A stretch of DNA of 64,000 nucleotides from Thermosulfuriphilus ammonigenes (GTDB taxonomy: Bacteria; Desulfobacterota; Thermodesulfobacteria; Thermodesulfobacteriales; ST65). Made by a program: the position numbers and the translations under genes. Shown here in pieces: positions 50,035 to 57,468 of the stretch (its first letter is position 1; every line of letters begins with the position of its first letter). A model generated the notes under the pieces. That model was not told the origin of the DNA, ran no database searches, and saw only the letters and a program-made list of their open reading frames with translations. The DNA is taken from NCBI RefSeq assembly GCF_011207455.1, contig NZ_CP048877.1:736576-800575 (forward strand), written 5' to 3'.

Positions 50035-51096
50035 CTATCTCACCGCCGTCCCCACCAGGGTACCGAGAATGGTCACGGGAATCTGTTCTTGGAGATTAGC
50101 GCTGGCCTTGTTTATATTGCGCATGGTCTTCTTGGCCTCATAGTAGAGGGAATCATCCGTGAGGAGCTTGCCCAAAGTCCCCTGGCCGGCCTTAAGGTTT
50201 TTGGCAATCTGGTTGAGGTTTTTAACTAGCTCATTGGCTTCGTTGTAAAGGGAATCATCGCTGACCAGTTTACCCAAGGTCCCCTGGCCGGATTCAATCT
50301 TGGCCGCCAGATCCTGAATGGTCTGGGCCGCCTCCTGAAGGCTGGAGAAGGTCTCCTTGGTCTGATTGTAGAGCTCCTCATCTGTTAGAAGCTTGCCCAA
50401 GGTCCCCTGGCCAGATTCAATCTTGGCCGCCACGTTGTCCAGCCGGGTCATCAATTTATTGGCCTTCTGGTAGAGCTCGTCGTCCACAATGAGCTTGCCT
50501 AAAGTCCCCTCCCCTTGGGTAATCTTTTCTCCCATAAGCTTAAAAGAGGCCGAGGCCTCTTTGAGGTTGAGCACCAGCTCCTTGAGGTTGTTCTTCCCCT
50601 CCTCACTACCCAAAAGCTCTCTGAGACCGGCCGTGATAGCCCGGATATCATCTATGGCTGGAGCCACCTGGGTAAGTATCTGATCTAAGTCCTTGGTAGA
50701 GGTGGTCTTGGCGATGAGATCACCGGGGGCCAGGACAGGGGCCTCAGAGCTACCAGGCATGATCTGAACATACTTATCCCCCAGGGCCCCCTTAGTCCGG
50801 ACCATGGCCGTAGCATCCCGATGAATCTTGACGCCAGAGTAGATGTTCATCAGCACCTCGGCCTTAGAGTCCTTGAGACGGATCTCCTTAACCCGGCCGA
50901 TTTCCACTCCAGCCATCTCCACCCTGGCTCCCTTAACCAAACCAGAGACGTCATCAAAGAGGGCCCGAAGCTCGTAGCCCTTTTTGGGGGAAATAGTCTC
51001 CTCGCCCAGTTTAAGGCTCAAATATCCCAGCAGTAAAAGGGCAATGAGAACGAAGATGCCCACTTTTATCTCGGCACCACAGCCCGAACCTCTCAT
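50035..51096 (-). CDS. mlaD: MlaD/MCE-domain lipid-binding protein
   Basis: 353 residues. One N-terminal transmembrane helix (EIKVGIFVLIALLLLGYLSL) is followed by the MCE domain (about 35-115, GYELRALFDDVSGLVKGARVEMAGVEIG, key residues F-DV-GL--G--V---G---G), which forms hexameric rings binding phospholipid. The C-terminal 200 residues are unusual: a helical region with four copies of a G-x-G-T-L-G-K-L-x-x-D-x-x-L-Y module spaced 45-50 residues. It overlaps mlaF by 4 bases and is followed by the W-P repeat gene after 2 bases. It should shuttle lipids between the membranes with MlaE/MlaF. Confidence 0.92.
   Translation of the reverse strand: MRGSGCGAEIKVGIFVLIALLLLGYLSLKLGEETISPKKGYELRALFDDVSGLVKGARVEMAGVEIGRVKEIRLKDSKAEVLMNIYSGVKIHRDATAMVRTKGALGDKYVQIMPGSSEAPVLAPGDLIAKTTSTKDLDQILTQVAPAIDDIRAITAGLRELLGSEEGKNNLKELVLNLKEASASFKLMGEKITQGEGTLGKLIVDDELYQKANKLMTRLDNVAAKIESGQGTLGKLLTDEELYNQTKETFSSLQEAAQTIQDLAAKIESGQGTLGKLVSDDSLYNEANELVKNLNQIAKNLKAGQGTLGKLLTDDSLYYEAKKTMRNINKASANLQEQIPVTILGTLVGTAVR
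50150..50520 (-). repeat. Four tandem GTLGKL coding repeats in mlaD
   Basis: Four diverged copies of a coding unit centred on the minus-strand sequence for G-Q-G-T-L-G-K-L, at roughly 50160-50200, 50255-50300, 50380-50425 and 50485-50520. The plus-strand string GTCCCCTGGCC is identical in three of them. Spacing is about 110-140 bases. Confidence 0.7.
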
Positions 51097-51839
51097 GATA
51101 TCCCTCCTTCTTCCTCGGCCACCCCCTCAAAGAAGCGTCTGACAAAGGGATGGGAGGAACTCTTGATACTTTCCGGATCCCCTTCTTCGATGATAACCCC
51201 CTGGTGAAGCATGGCAATCTTGTCGGCAATGGTAAGGGCGCTGGGGATATCGTGGCTGATAACCACACAGGTGAGCTGATGTCGTTGCTGGCTCTCCTTG
51301 ATAAGCCGGTTAATGGAGGCCGTCATGATGGGATCAAGCCCGGTAGTGGGTTCATCAAAGAGAATGATTTCCGGATCAAGGGCCAGGGCCCTGGCCAGAC
51401 CGGCTCGCTTCCTCATTCCGCCAGAGAGCTCTGAAGGAAGCTTATCCGCCGCCTCAAGAAGCCCCACCAGGGCCAGCTTTTCCTCTACTTTTTTCGCGAT
51501 CTCCGTCTCGGAGAGCCGGGTATGCTCCCTCAGGGGAAAGGCCACGTTCTCAGCCACGGTCATGGAGTCAAAGAGGGCGGCATCCTGGAAAAGCATACCG
51601 AAACGCTTCCGCACTCTGTAAAGTTCTTTGAGGGAAAGGCCGGTTATATCTAGGCCGTCTACCAAAATCTGGCCCGAATCCGGCCTTATAAGGCCAATGA
51701 TATGTTTAAGAAGGACACTTTTCCCCTGCCCGCTCTGCCCCATGATGAAGGTAATCTTCCCCTTGGGGATCTCCAGATTAACCCCCCGTAAAACCTCTTG
51801 GGCCCCAAAGGACTTATGGAGATCAATGATCTTAATCAT
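51093..51839 (-). CDS. mlaF: ABC transporter ATPase MlaF
   Basis: 248 residues, cytosolic ATPase of the MlaFEDB-type phospholipid transporter. Walker A GQSGQGKSVLL (about 34-44), Q-loop MLFQDAALFDSM, signature LSGGMRKRAGLARAL (about 137-151), Walker B EIILFDEPTTGLDP and H-switch CVVISHDI are all intact. The GMRKR form of the signature is characteristic of the MlaF/Ttg2A group. ATG is four bases after the mlaE stop and the end overlaps mlaD by 4 bases. Confidence 0.95.
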   Translation of the reverse strand: MIKIIDLHKSFGAQEVLRGVNLEIPKGKITFIMGQSGQGKSVLLKHIIGLIRPDSGQILVDGLDITGLSLKELYRVRKRFGMLFQDAALFDSMTVAENVAFPLREHTRLSETEIAKKVEEKLALVGLLEAADKLPSELSGGMRKRAGLARALALDPEIILFDEPTTGLDPIMTASINRLIKESQQRHQLTCVVISHDIPSALTIADKIAMLHQGVIIEEGDPESIKSSSHPFVRRFFEGVAEEEGGIS

Positions 51840-51843
51840 CAGC

Positions 51844-52617
51844 CTAAAAAAGGAGAGAGGTGAGGATGTAGTCTAAAATAAGGATCCCCACCGAAGAGAT
51901 AACCACGGCCTCAGTGGTGGCCTTACCCACTCCCTCAGCCCCGCCCCGAGCGTGGTAGCCCTTGTAACAGCCGACCAGGGCCAGAAGCCCTCCGAAGACC
52001 ACCGCCTTGTAGAGGCCATTTGTAATATCACTAAGCTCCACCAGCTCAACCATCTTATTAATAAAGACCCCGGGGTCAATGTTAAGGAGAACAACGCCGA
52101 TCAAGTAACCGCCGGCAATTCCCACCACATTGGCCACCACCGTAAGCAGAGGAACCATTAAAAAACCGGCCCACAGCCTCGGAGTAACCAAGTAATGTAG
52201 GGGATTCACCGCCATGGATTCTAAGGCATCGATCTGCTCGGTAACCCTCATGGTGCCTATTTCTGCGGCAATGGCCGAACCGGCCCGGGCAGTAACCATA
52301 AGACTGGTGAGAACCGGCCCCAGCTCTCGAGTAAGAGAAAGAGCCACCGTGGCCCCGAGGAGGCTTTCGCCTCCAAATTTGCGAAAGCCATAGTAGCCCT
52401 GCAGGGCCAGAACCATACCCGAAAAAAGGGCCGTTAAAACCACCACCAGAATGGAGTTAACCCCAATAAACTCCATTTGTTTGAAGAAATTCTTGACCCT
52501 AAGCGGGGGAGAAAAGGTCAAAAGAAGGCCCTGGACCAACATCAGGGCCATTCCGCCCAGATGTTCAACCAGCTTGATACAGAAATCTCCCACTCGGGCA
52601 ACAATGTTCACTGGCAT
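51844..52617 (-). CDS. mlaE: ABC transporter permease MlaE
   Basis: 257-residue inner-membrane permease of the Mla lipid transporter, with an N-terminal interfacial helix and about five membrane helices. Family features: ALFSGMVLALQGYYGFRKFG, LVTARAGSAIAAEIGTMRVTEQIDAL (key residues E-G-M-V-EQIDAL, about 110-135), NPLHYLVTPRLWAGFLMVPLLT. First gene of a five-gene operon (mlaE, mlaF, mlaD, W-P repeat gene, radical SAM gene). An AAGGGGA ribosome site precedes ATG. No MlaA, MlaB or MlaC homologue is visible in the window. Confidence 0.95.
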   Translation of the reverse strand: MPVNIVARVGDFCIKLVEHLGGMALMLVQGLLLTFSPPLRVKNFFKQMEFIGVNSILVVVLTALFSGMVLALQGYYGFRKFGGESLLGATVALSLTRELGPVLTSLMVTARAGSAIAAEIGTMRVTEQIDALESMAVNPLHYLVTPRLWAGFLMVPLLTVVANVVGIAGGYLIGVVLLNIDPGVFINKMVELVELSDITNGLYKAVVFGGLLALVGCYKGYHARGGAEGVGKATTEAVVISSVGILILDYILTSLLF

Positions 52618-52824
52618 TCCCCTTGCATAATAGGATTCGGGGTATTTTACCTGGCTAAAAATATTAAGATTGGTTACCTATTGCCGCCAGTACAGTCAAT
52701 GGTAATTTAAACTAGTTAAATAAATCACCAAATCTGCCAGGGCATCTGGCCGTAGCGTTTCGCTTTAAAAGAAGCTTTTTGAAGATTATCGTATTGGTTC
52801 TCAGAATCTTGAAAACAATGGGAG

Positions 52825-53094
52825 ATGGAATTCCGGGCCTCCTTCGTTATCAACAATAAACTGGGACTCCATGCTCGACCGGCAGCCAAGCTGGCCAAGC
52901 TAGCCTGTGCTTATAAGGCCCAGGTGTTCCTTGTCCGGGCCGGCCAGATGGCCGATGCCAAGAGTGTACTCGATATACTCACTCTGGCCTGCCCTCCGGG
53001 AACAAACTTAGAGGTAGTAGCCAAGGGGCCAGATGCCGAAGAGGCCATAGAGGCCATACTTAAACTGGTCAAAGAAAAGTTCGGTGAAGAATAA
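52825..53094 (+). CDS. ptsH: Phosphocarrier protein HPr
   Basis: 89 residues. The phosphorylated His is H16 in KLGLHARPAAKLA. The regulatory Ser region is DAKSVLDILTLA, with S47 corresponding to the HPr-kinase Ser46, so regulation by HprK is possible though no hprK is seen here. It overlaps ptsI as TAATG. GGGAG directly abuts the ATG, an unusually short spacing for a ribosome site. Confidence 0.94.
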   Translation: MEFRASFVINNKLGLHARPAAKLAKLACAYKAQVFLVRAGQMADAKSVLDILTLACPPGTNLEVVAKGPDAEEAIEAILKLVKEKFGEE

Positions 53095-54869
53095 TGAAAC
53101 AAGAGAGCATCAAACTCAAGGGCATCGGGGCCTCACCGGGGATTGCCATTGGTGAGGTCTTCCTCATTGATCGGGGAAGGATAAAAGTCACCCAGCGCCC
53201 ACTCCTGCGCCCAGAAGAGATAGAACTCGAAGTGGCCCGACTAAGAGGGGCGGTCTCCCAGGCCTTAAGCGAGCTTAAGGCCATAAAAAATAAGATTCCC
53301 GACGAAATTCTGGGGCAGTCTTCCATAATAGATGCCCATCTTCTTATTCTCAATGACCCTCTGCTTATTGAACGGACTATCTCCTTCATCCGACAGGAGA
53401 AGGTCAACGCCGAGTGGGCCCTGGTAATGGCCCTGAGGGAAATCGAGCGGGCATTTAGCAACATTGAGGATGAATATCTCCGCAACCGCTTCCAAGATGT
53501 CCAGCACGTAGTAGACCGCATCCTCGGTATCTTGACGGGGACCAGACCGGCTGATCCCGCCGCCATACCCAATCAGGCCATTGTGGTCGCCCACGATTTA
53601 TCTCCGGCGGATACCATCCAGATGAGGCCCAATCGAGTCCTGGCCCTTCTCACCAACATGGGTAGCCGGACATCCCACACGGCCATTGTTGCCAGATCCC
53701 TGGGTATACCGGCCGTAGTCGGCCTAGAAAAAATAACTGATCTGGTCTCCAGCGGTAGTTTTGTCATTGTCGATGGTCTCGAAGGGCTGGTGATCATCGA
53801 GCCTACCCAAGAAGAGATTGCCCGCTATGAAGGTCTGCGGGATGAGTTTGAACGCTTTCGACTGGAGATTGTCCGGGCGGCCCATCTGCCGGCAGAAACC
53901 CTTGATGGACACCAGATCAAGGTCAAAGCCAACATCGAGCTCCTGGAAGAAGTTCCGGTAATTCTGGAGCACGGAGCCGAGGGAGTAGGTCTTTTCCGAA
54001 CCGAATTTCTCTATCTCAACCGGAGCACCCCGCCTGGGGAGGAAGAGCTCTATCAAGTCTATCGGGAGGTGGTGGAAAGGCTGGCCCCCTTTCCGGTTAC
54101 CATTCGCACCCTGGACATCGGGGGCGACAAACTGGCCCGAGGGATCCATCATCCTCGAGAGACCAACCCGGCCCTTGGCCTAAGGTCTATAAGACTCTGC
54201 CTTAAAGAACCGGAGATTTTCCGTAGCCAGTTGCGAGCCATCCTGCGGGCCAGCCTCTATGGCCGGCTTCGGATTATGTTCCCCATGGTCTCTGGCCTCC
54301 AGGAGCTTTTAGAGGCCAAAGCTCTGCTGGCCGAGGTTATTGAGGAACTCCGAAGCGAAGGCATAAATATCCCCTCCATCCCCATAGGGGCGATGATAGA
54401 AGTCCCCACAGCCGTGGCCATTGCCGACATCCTGGCCCAGGAAGTGGATTTTTTCAGCATCGGTACCAATGATCTTATTCAGTACAGCCTGGCCATTGAC
54501 CGGGTCAACGAACATGTCGCTCACTTATATGAACCACTTCATCCGGGAATCCTGAGGATGATTAAACAGGTAACAGAGGTGGGTCATGAGGCCGGTATCG
54601 AGGTAGGGATGTGTGGAGAGATGGCCGGTGAGCTGCTCTATGTTCCCTTACTCCTCGGACTTGGCCTTGATGAGCTCTCCATGAACGCTCTTTCTATTCC
54701 CCGGGTCAAAAAACTAATCCGTTGCCTTAAGGTTTCTGAATGCCAGGAGCTCGCTAGAGAGATACTAAAGCTGGCCACCCCCGAGGCGATTAAAGAACTG
54801 CTCCTTCAGCGTCTCCCCAAGATATTACCGGAGAGTTTTGCCGACCTCCTAGAGAAGGTGGCCGCCTAG
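53094..54869 (+). CDS. ptsI: PTS enzyme I (phosphoenolpyruvate-protein phosphotransferase)
   Basis: 591 residues, full length. It phosphorylates HPr from PEP. The N-terminal half has the active-site His H195 in GSRTSHTAIVARSLGIPAVVG. The PEP-binding TIM barrel has FRTEFLYLNRSTPPGEEE, ALGLRSIRLCL and the metal/catalytic C-terminal signature with Cys in EVGMCGEMAGE and the DFFSIGTNDLIQY motif. No EII genes are in the window, so the phosphorelay may serve regulation or a single EIIA elsewhere. Its last 4 bases overlap the convergent 71-aa gene. Confidence 0.96.
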   Translation: MKQESIKLKGIGASPGIAIGEVFLIDRGRIKVTQRPLLRPEEIELEVARLRGAVSQALSELKAIKNKIPDEILGQSSIIDAHLLILNDPLLIERTISFIRQEKVNAEWALVMALREIERAFSNIEDEYLRNRFQDVQHVVDRILGILTGTRPADPAAIPNQAIVVAHDLSPADTIQMRPNRVLALLTNMGSRTSHTAIVARSLGIPAVVGLEKITDLVSSGSFVIVDGLEGLVIIEPTQEEIARYEGLRDEFERFRLEIVRAAHLPAETLDGHQIKVKANIELLEEVPVILEHGAEGVGLFRTEFLYLNRSTPPGEEELYQVYREVVERLAPFPVTIRTLDIGGDKLARGIHHPRETNPALGLRSIRLCLKEPEIFRSQLRAILRASLYGRLRIMFPMVSGLQELLEAKALLAEVIEELRSEGINIPSIPIGAMIEVPTAVAIADILAQEVDFFSIGTNDLIQYSLAIDRVNEHVAHLYEPLHPGILRMIKQVTEVGHEAGIEVGMCGEMAGELLYVPLLLGLGLDELSMNALSIPRVKKLIRCLKVSECQELAREILKLATPEAIKELLLQRLPKILPESFADLLEKVAA

Positions 54870-55081
54870 AGGCGTCCGGCCTTAATGGTTCGAACACGGG
54901 TTTTCATCTTCTCCATAAGCCGACGGATTTCCTCTCTCAAGGCGTCAAGGGTTAAGTTGCGTTTGGCGTAGATCTTATTAAGCTCTTCTAGCCAGAACTC
55001 GGTAACCTGGATCTCCCTGGCGGCCAGCTCCTCCTGAACCTTTTTTTTGAGTTGCTCCATGAGCTTTTTATCTGGAACCAT
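54866..55081 (-). CDS. Small coiled-coil protein of unknown function (71 aa)
   Basis: 71 residues, highly charged and predicted fully helical (QLKKKVQEELAAREIQVTEF, LTLDALREEIRRLMEKMK). No signal or membrane segment. A run of G residues (GAGGGGGGG) ends about nine bases before the ATG and could serve as ribosome site. Its ATG shares the tetranucleotide CATG with the start of hemW on the other strand if hemW begins at 55080. Unrecognised; it may be a small regulator or a structural peptide. Confidence 0.62.
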   Translation of the reverse strand: MVPDKKLMEQLKKKVQEELAAREIQVTEFWLEELNKIYAKRNLTLDALREEIRRLMEKMKTRVRTIKAGRL

Positions 55082-56228
55082 GCCTCAAGCCCCCCCCTCA
55101 CAAAAGGCTGGAATCTATATACACATCCCCTTCTGTCGCCACAAGTGTCCATACTGCGACTTTTATAGTCTGCCCCTAAAGGAGGCCTCTATAAATTTAG
55201 ACGAATATGTTCAGGCACTCCTTAAGGAATGGGAACTAAGGCGCCCGGAGACCGAGGGGCTACAGTTTCACTCGCTTTATCTGGGCGGAGGGACTCCCAG
55301 CCTTCTTTCCCTTCGGCAGATAGCCCTCATCATTGACTCCCTTGGGCCGGCATTGACCCCGAAGGCGGAAATCACCCTGGAGGCCAACCCGGAAACCATT
55401 GATGATATCTGGCTTAAGGGAATCCGGTCTTTGGGGGTCAATCGCATCAGTCTGGGCATCCAGAGCCTTTCAGCCCGGGGTCTTGAGATCCTCCGTCGTC
55501 ACCACGGACGCAGGCAGGCCCTGATGGCCATAGAAGCTGCCCGCCTAGCAGGGTTTACAAATATCTCCGTGGACATAATCTTTGGCTGGCCAGGCCAACG
55601 CCCCCAAGACCTGGAGGCCGAACTTCATGAGCTATTAGGGCTCAACCCTGAGCATATTTCTTGTTATGAGCTGACCATCGAAGAAGGAACTTTATTCGCC
55701 AGCTGGGTAAAAGAAGGCCGGATTCAGCCCCTGGGGGAGGAGTCGCTGACTTTTTTTCACCTGCTGGTGGAAGAGATCCTAACTTCAGGGGGGTTCAAGC
55801 GCTATGAGATATCAAACTATGCCCTAAAAGGGCGAGAGTGTCGACACAACCTCATCTATTGGGAAAACCGCCCTTATCTTGGGCTTGGAGCTTGGGCGGT
55901 CTCCTACCTTAAAGGAACAAGAAGCCAGAACCCCAAGCTCCCCCTTTACCTCCATTATCTGGCCTCTGGGCATTCTCCACCGAGGATAGAAGAGCGTCTC
56001 GACCTCGAGGCCACTTTTCGGGAGACTACAGTCCTGGGGTTAAGGTTGATTAAGGGAATATCCATTTCGGAACTTAAAGGCCGTTTTGGGATAGATCCGA
56101 TCCACTATTATAAAACGGAGCTGGAACATCTAATGGCCGCAGGGCTCATTGAGATCAAAAGGGGCCGGTTGCGGCTCACCAAACAAGGTAGATTGTTGGC
56201 TGATGAGGTCGGGGCCTATCTGGTCTAG
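55080..56228 (+). CDS. hemW: HemW-like radical SAM haem chaperone
   Basis: 382 residues from ATG 55080; earlier in-frame starts exist at 55059 (ATG) and 55047 (TTG). GIYIHIPFCRHKCPYCDFYS carries the radical SAM cysteines at 19, 23 and 26 plus the HemW-type CDF. SLYLGGGTPSLLS, ISLGIQSLSARGLEILRRHH, SVDIIFGWPGQ and the C-terminal HemN domain (RYEISNYALKGRECRHNL) follow. Formerly called oxygen-independent coproporphyrinogen oxidase-like; HemW binds haem for insertion into target proteins. HemN proper has C-x3-C-x2-C-x-C, absent here. It is followed by a small unknown gene 38 bases later. Confidence 0.92.
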   Translation: MPQAPPSQKAGIYIHIPFCRHKCPYCDFYSLPLKEASINLDEYVQALLKEWELRRPETEGLQFHSLYLGGGTPSLLSLRQIALIIDSLGPALTPKAEITLEANPETIDDIWLKGIRSLGVNRISLGIQSLSARGLEILRRHHGRRQALMAIEAARLAGFTNISVDIIFGWPGQRPQDLEAELHELLGLNPEHISCYELTIEEGTLFASWVKEGRIQPLGEESLTFFHLLVEEILTSGGFKRYEISNYALKGRECRHNLIYWENRPYLGLGAWAVSYLKGTRSQNPKLPLYLHYLASGHSPPRIEERLDLEATFRETTVLGLRLIKGISISELKGRFGIDPIHYYKTELEHLMAAGLIEIKRGRLRLTKQGRLLADEVGAYLV

Positions 56229-56266
56229 CCCTTGTCCTCTAGAAGATAAGGGGCTACATTTAGGGT

Positions 56267-56569
56267 ATGTCCAAGGTCGTCTCTATCACGGATAAAGAAA
56301 GGGCGCGTCGAGGCCGTGTGCGCCGCCTGGAGCAGATCAAGGAAGAGTTGCTCCGCTTCCACGGGATAGATCTCGATAAACTCCTTTCTGAAGAACCAGC
56401 TCAGAGCCTCACCGTTGAGCAATTTGAGGATCTCACCGAACGCATCCTGATGACCATCGATGAATTCTGTGAAGAATTCCCTCAGGCCACCGTCCATGAT
56501 GTTCTCTACACCCTGGAAAATGTAAAAGAGATCATCCGAGACAATTCCGTAGAGTTTGACTCCGAGTAA
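56267..56569 (+). CDS. Uncharacterised acidic helical protein (100 aa)
   Basis: 100 residues. It starts SKVVSITDKERARRGRVRRL and is mostly helical and acidic, with two blocks, LTVEQFEDLTERILMTIDEF and FPQATVHDVLYTLENVKEII. No signal peptide, metal site or recognised domain. A TTTAGGG stretch precedes ATG as a fair ribosome site. It may be in the hemW transcript. Convergent with the SDR gene, 5 bases apart. Confidence 0.75.
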   Translation: MSKVVSITDKERARRGRVRRLEQIKEELLRFHGIDLDKLLSEEPAQSLTVEQFEDLTERILMTIDEFCEEFPQATVHDVLYTLENVKEIIRDNSVEFDSE

Positions 56570-56574
56570 CGCGG

Positions 56575-57468
56575 TTATTTGCCAAGGTAGCGGGCGATTC
56601 CCTCCCGGAAATCCACCCTAGGAAGGTCAAAGGTCTGATAGAAAACCTCCGTATTCTGGCAGACATTCTCCTCAAGGAGCATGGTTATCTGATCCGTTGT
56701 CAGGGGGAAAAAGGCAAAGCCTCCCAGAAGGGAGGCCGCAAGGCGCATCAGGGATACAGGTAAATGGATGAGGACCACTCGCCGAGAAAGGGCTTGGGCC
56801 ACAGCCCTGACGATTTCGTTGTAGGTAAGAGGGCTTGGGCCACAGACTTCAAAGGTTTTACCTATTGTCTCGGGCAGATTAAGGGCCTTAACAAAGGCCT
56901 GGGCCACCACCTCCACGGCTACCGGCTGAAGTCGATAGTTCCCATCGCCAATAACCGGCAAAAAGGGACTTTTGCGGATCAGATCAGCCAAAAGATTGAC
57001 AAAAGAATCTTCTGGCCCGAAGATTACCGAGGGGCGAAAAATGGTCCAGTCAAGCCCGGAGTCTCTTACTATCTCTTCCGCAGCCCATTTACTTTGATGA
57101 TAGGCCGAAGTGGCTCCAGGCCTTGTCCCCAGGGAGGCCATGTGAAGATACCTCTGAATACCGGCTTCCTTGGCAGCAGCTACAATATTTCTGGTAGCCT
57201 GAGGGTGCAGTCTTTCAAAGGTGATCCCTTTTCGGGGAAATTCCCGGATGATACCCACCAGATGAATCACGGCTTGGCACCCGGCCATCTTAAGGGCCAA
57301 AACGGACGAATCCTCCAGAACGTCTCCAGAGACGATCTCCACCCCTGGAGGCACTTTAGCCTCTGAACCAGCTCGGACTAGAGCCACCGCTTGATGTCCA
57401 GAGCTTTTTAGGATTCTAAGAAGGGTCCGGCCGACAAATCCTGTACCCCCGGTCACGAAGACTTTCAC
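56575..57468 (-). CDS. NAD(P)-binding atypical SDR protein (NDUFA9-like / complex I 39-kDa-like)
   Basis: 297 residues. Rossmann nucleotide-binding motif GGTGFVGRTL (7-16) and a second block IFRPSVIFGPEDSFVN with YHQSKWAAEE (Y-x3-K) place it in the extended/atypical SDR group often annotated as NDUFA9-like or UbiH-associated sugar epimerase-like. The C-terminal part (FFPLTTDQITMLLEENVC) is typical of that subgroup. Start is GTG, overlapping the end of the THEP1-Tmk gene as GTGA. Substrate unknown. Third gene of the smr operon. Confidence 0.85.
   Translation of the reverse strand: MKVFVTGGTGFVGRTLLRILKSSGHQAVALVRAGSEAKVPPGVEIVSGDVLEDSSVLALKMAGCQAVIHLVGIIREFPRKGITFERLHPQATRNIVAAAKEAGIQRYLHMASLGTRPGATSAYHQSKWAAEEIVRDSGLDWTIFRPSVIFGPEDSFVNLLADLIRKSPFLPVIGDGNYRLQPVAVEVVAQAFVKALNLPETIGKTFEVCGPSPLTYNEIVRAVAQALSRRVVLIHLPVSLMRLAASLLGGFAFFPLTTDQITMLLEENVCQNTEVFYQTFDLPRVDFREGIARYLGK

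Noticed and set aside
50150-50520. Regular repeats considered as a CRISPR array
   Set aside because: The units are imperfect, in frame with mlaD and encode the same protein motif; spacing varies and there are no cas genes.
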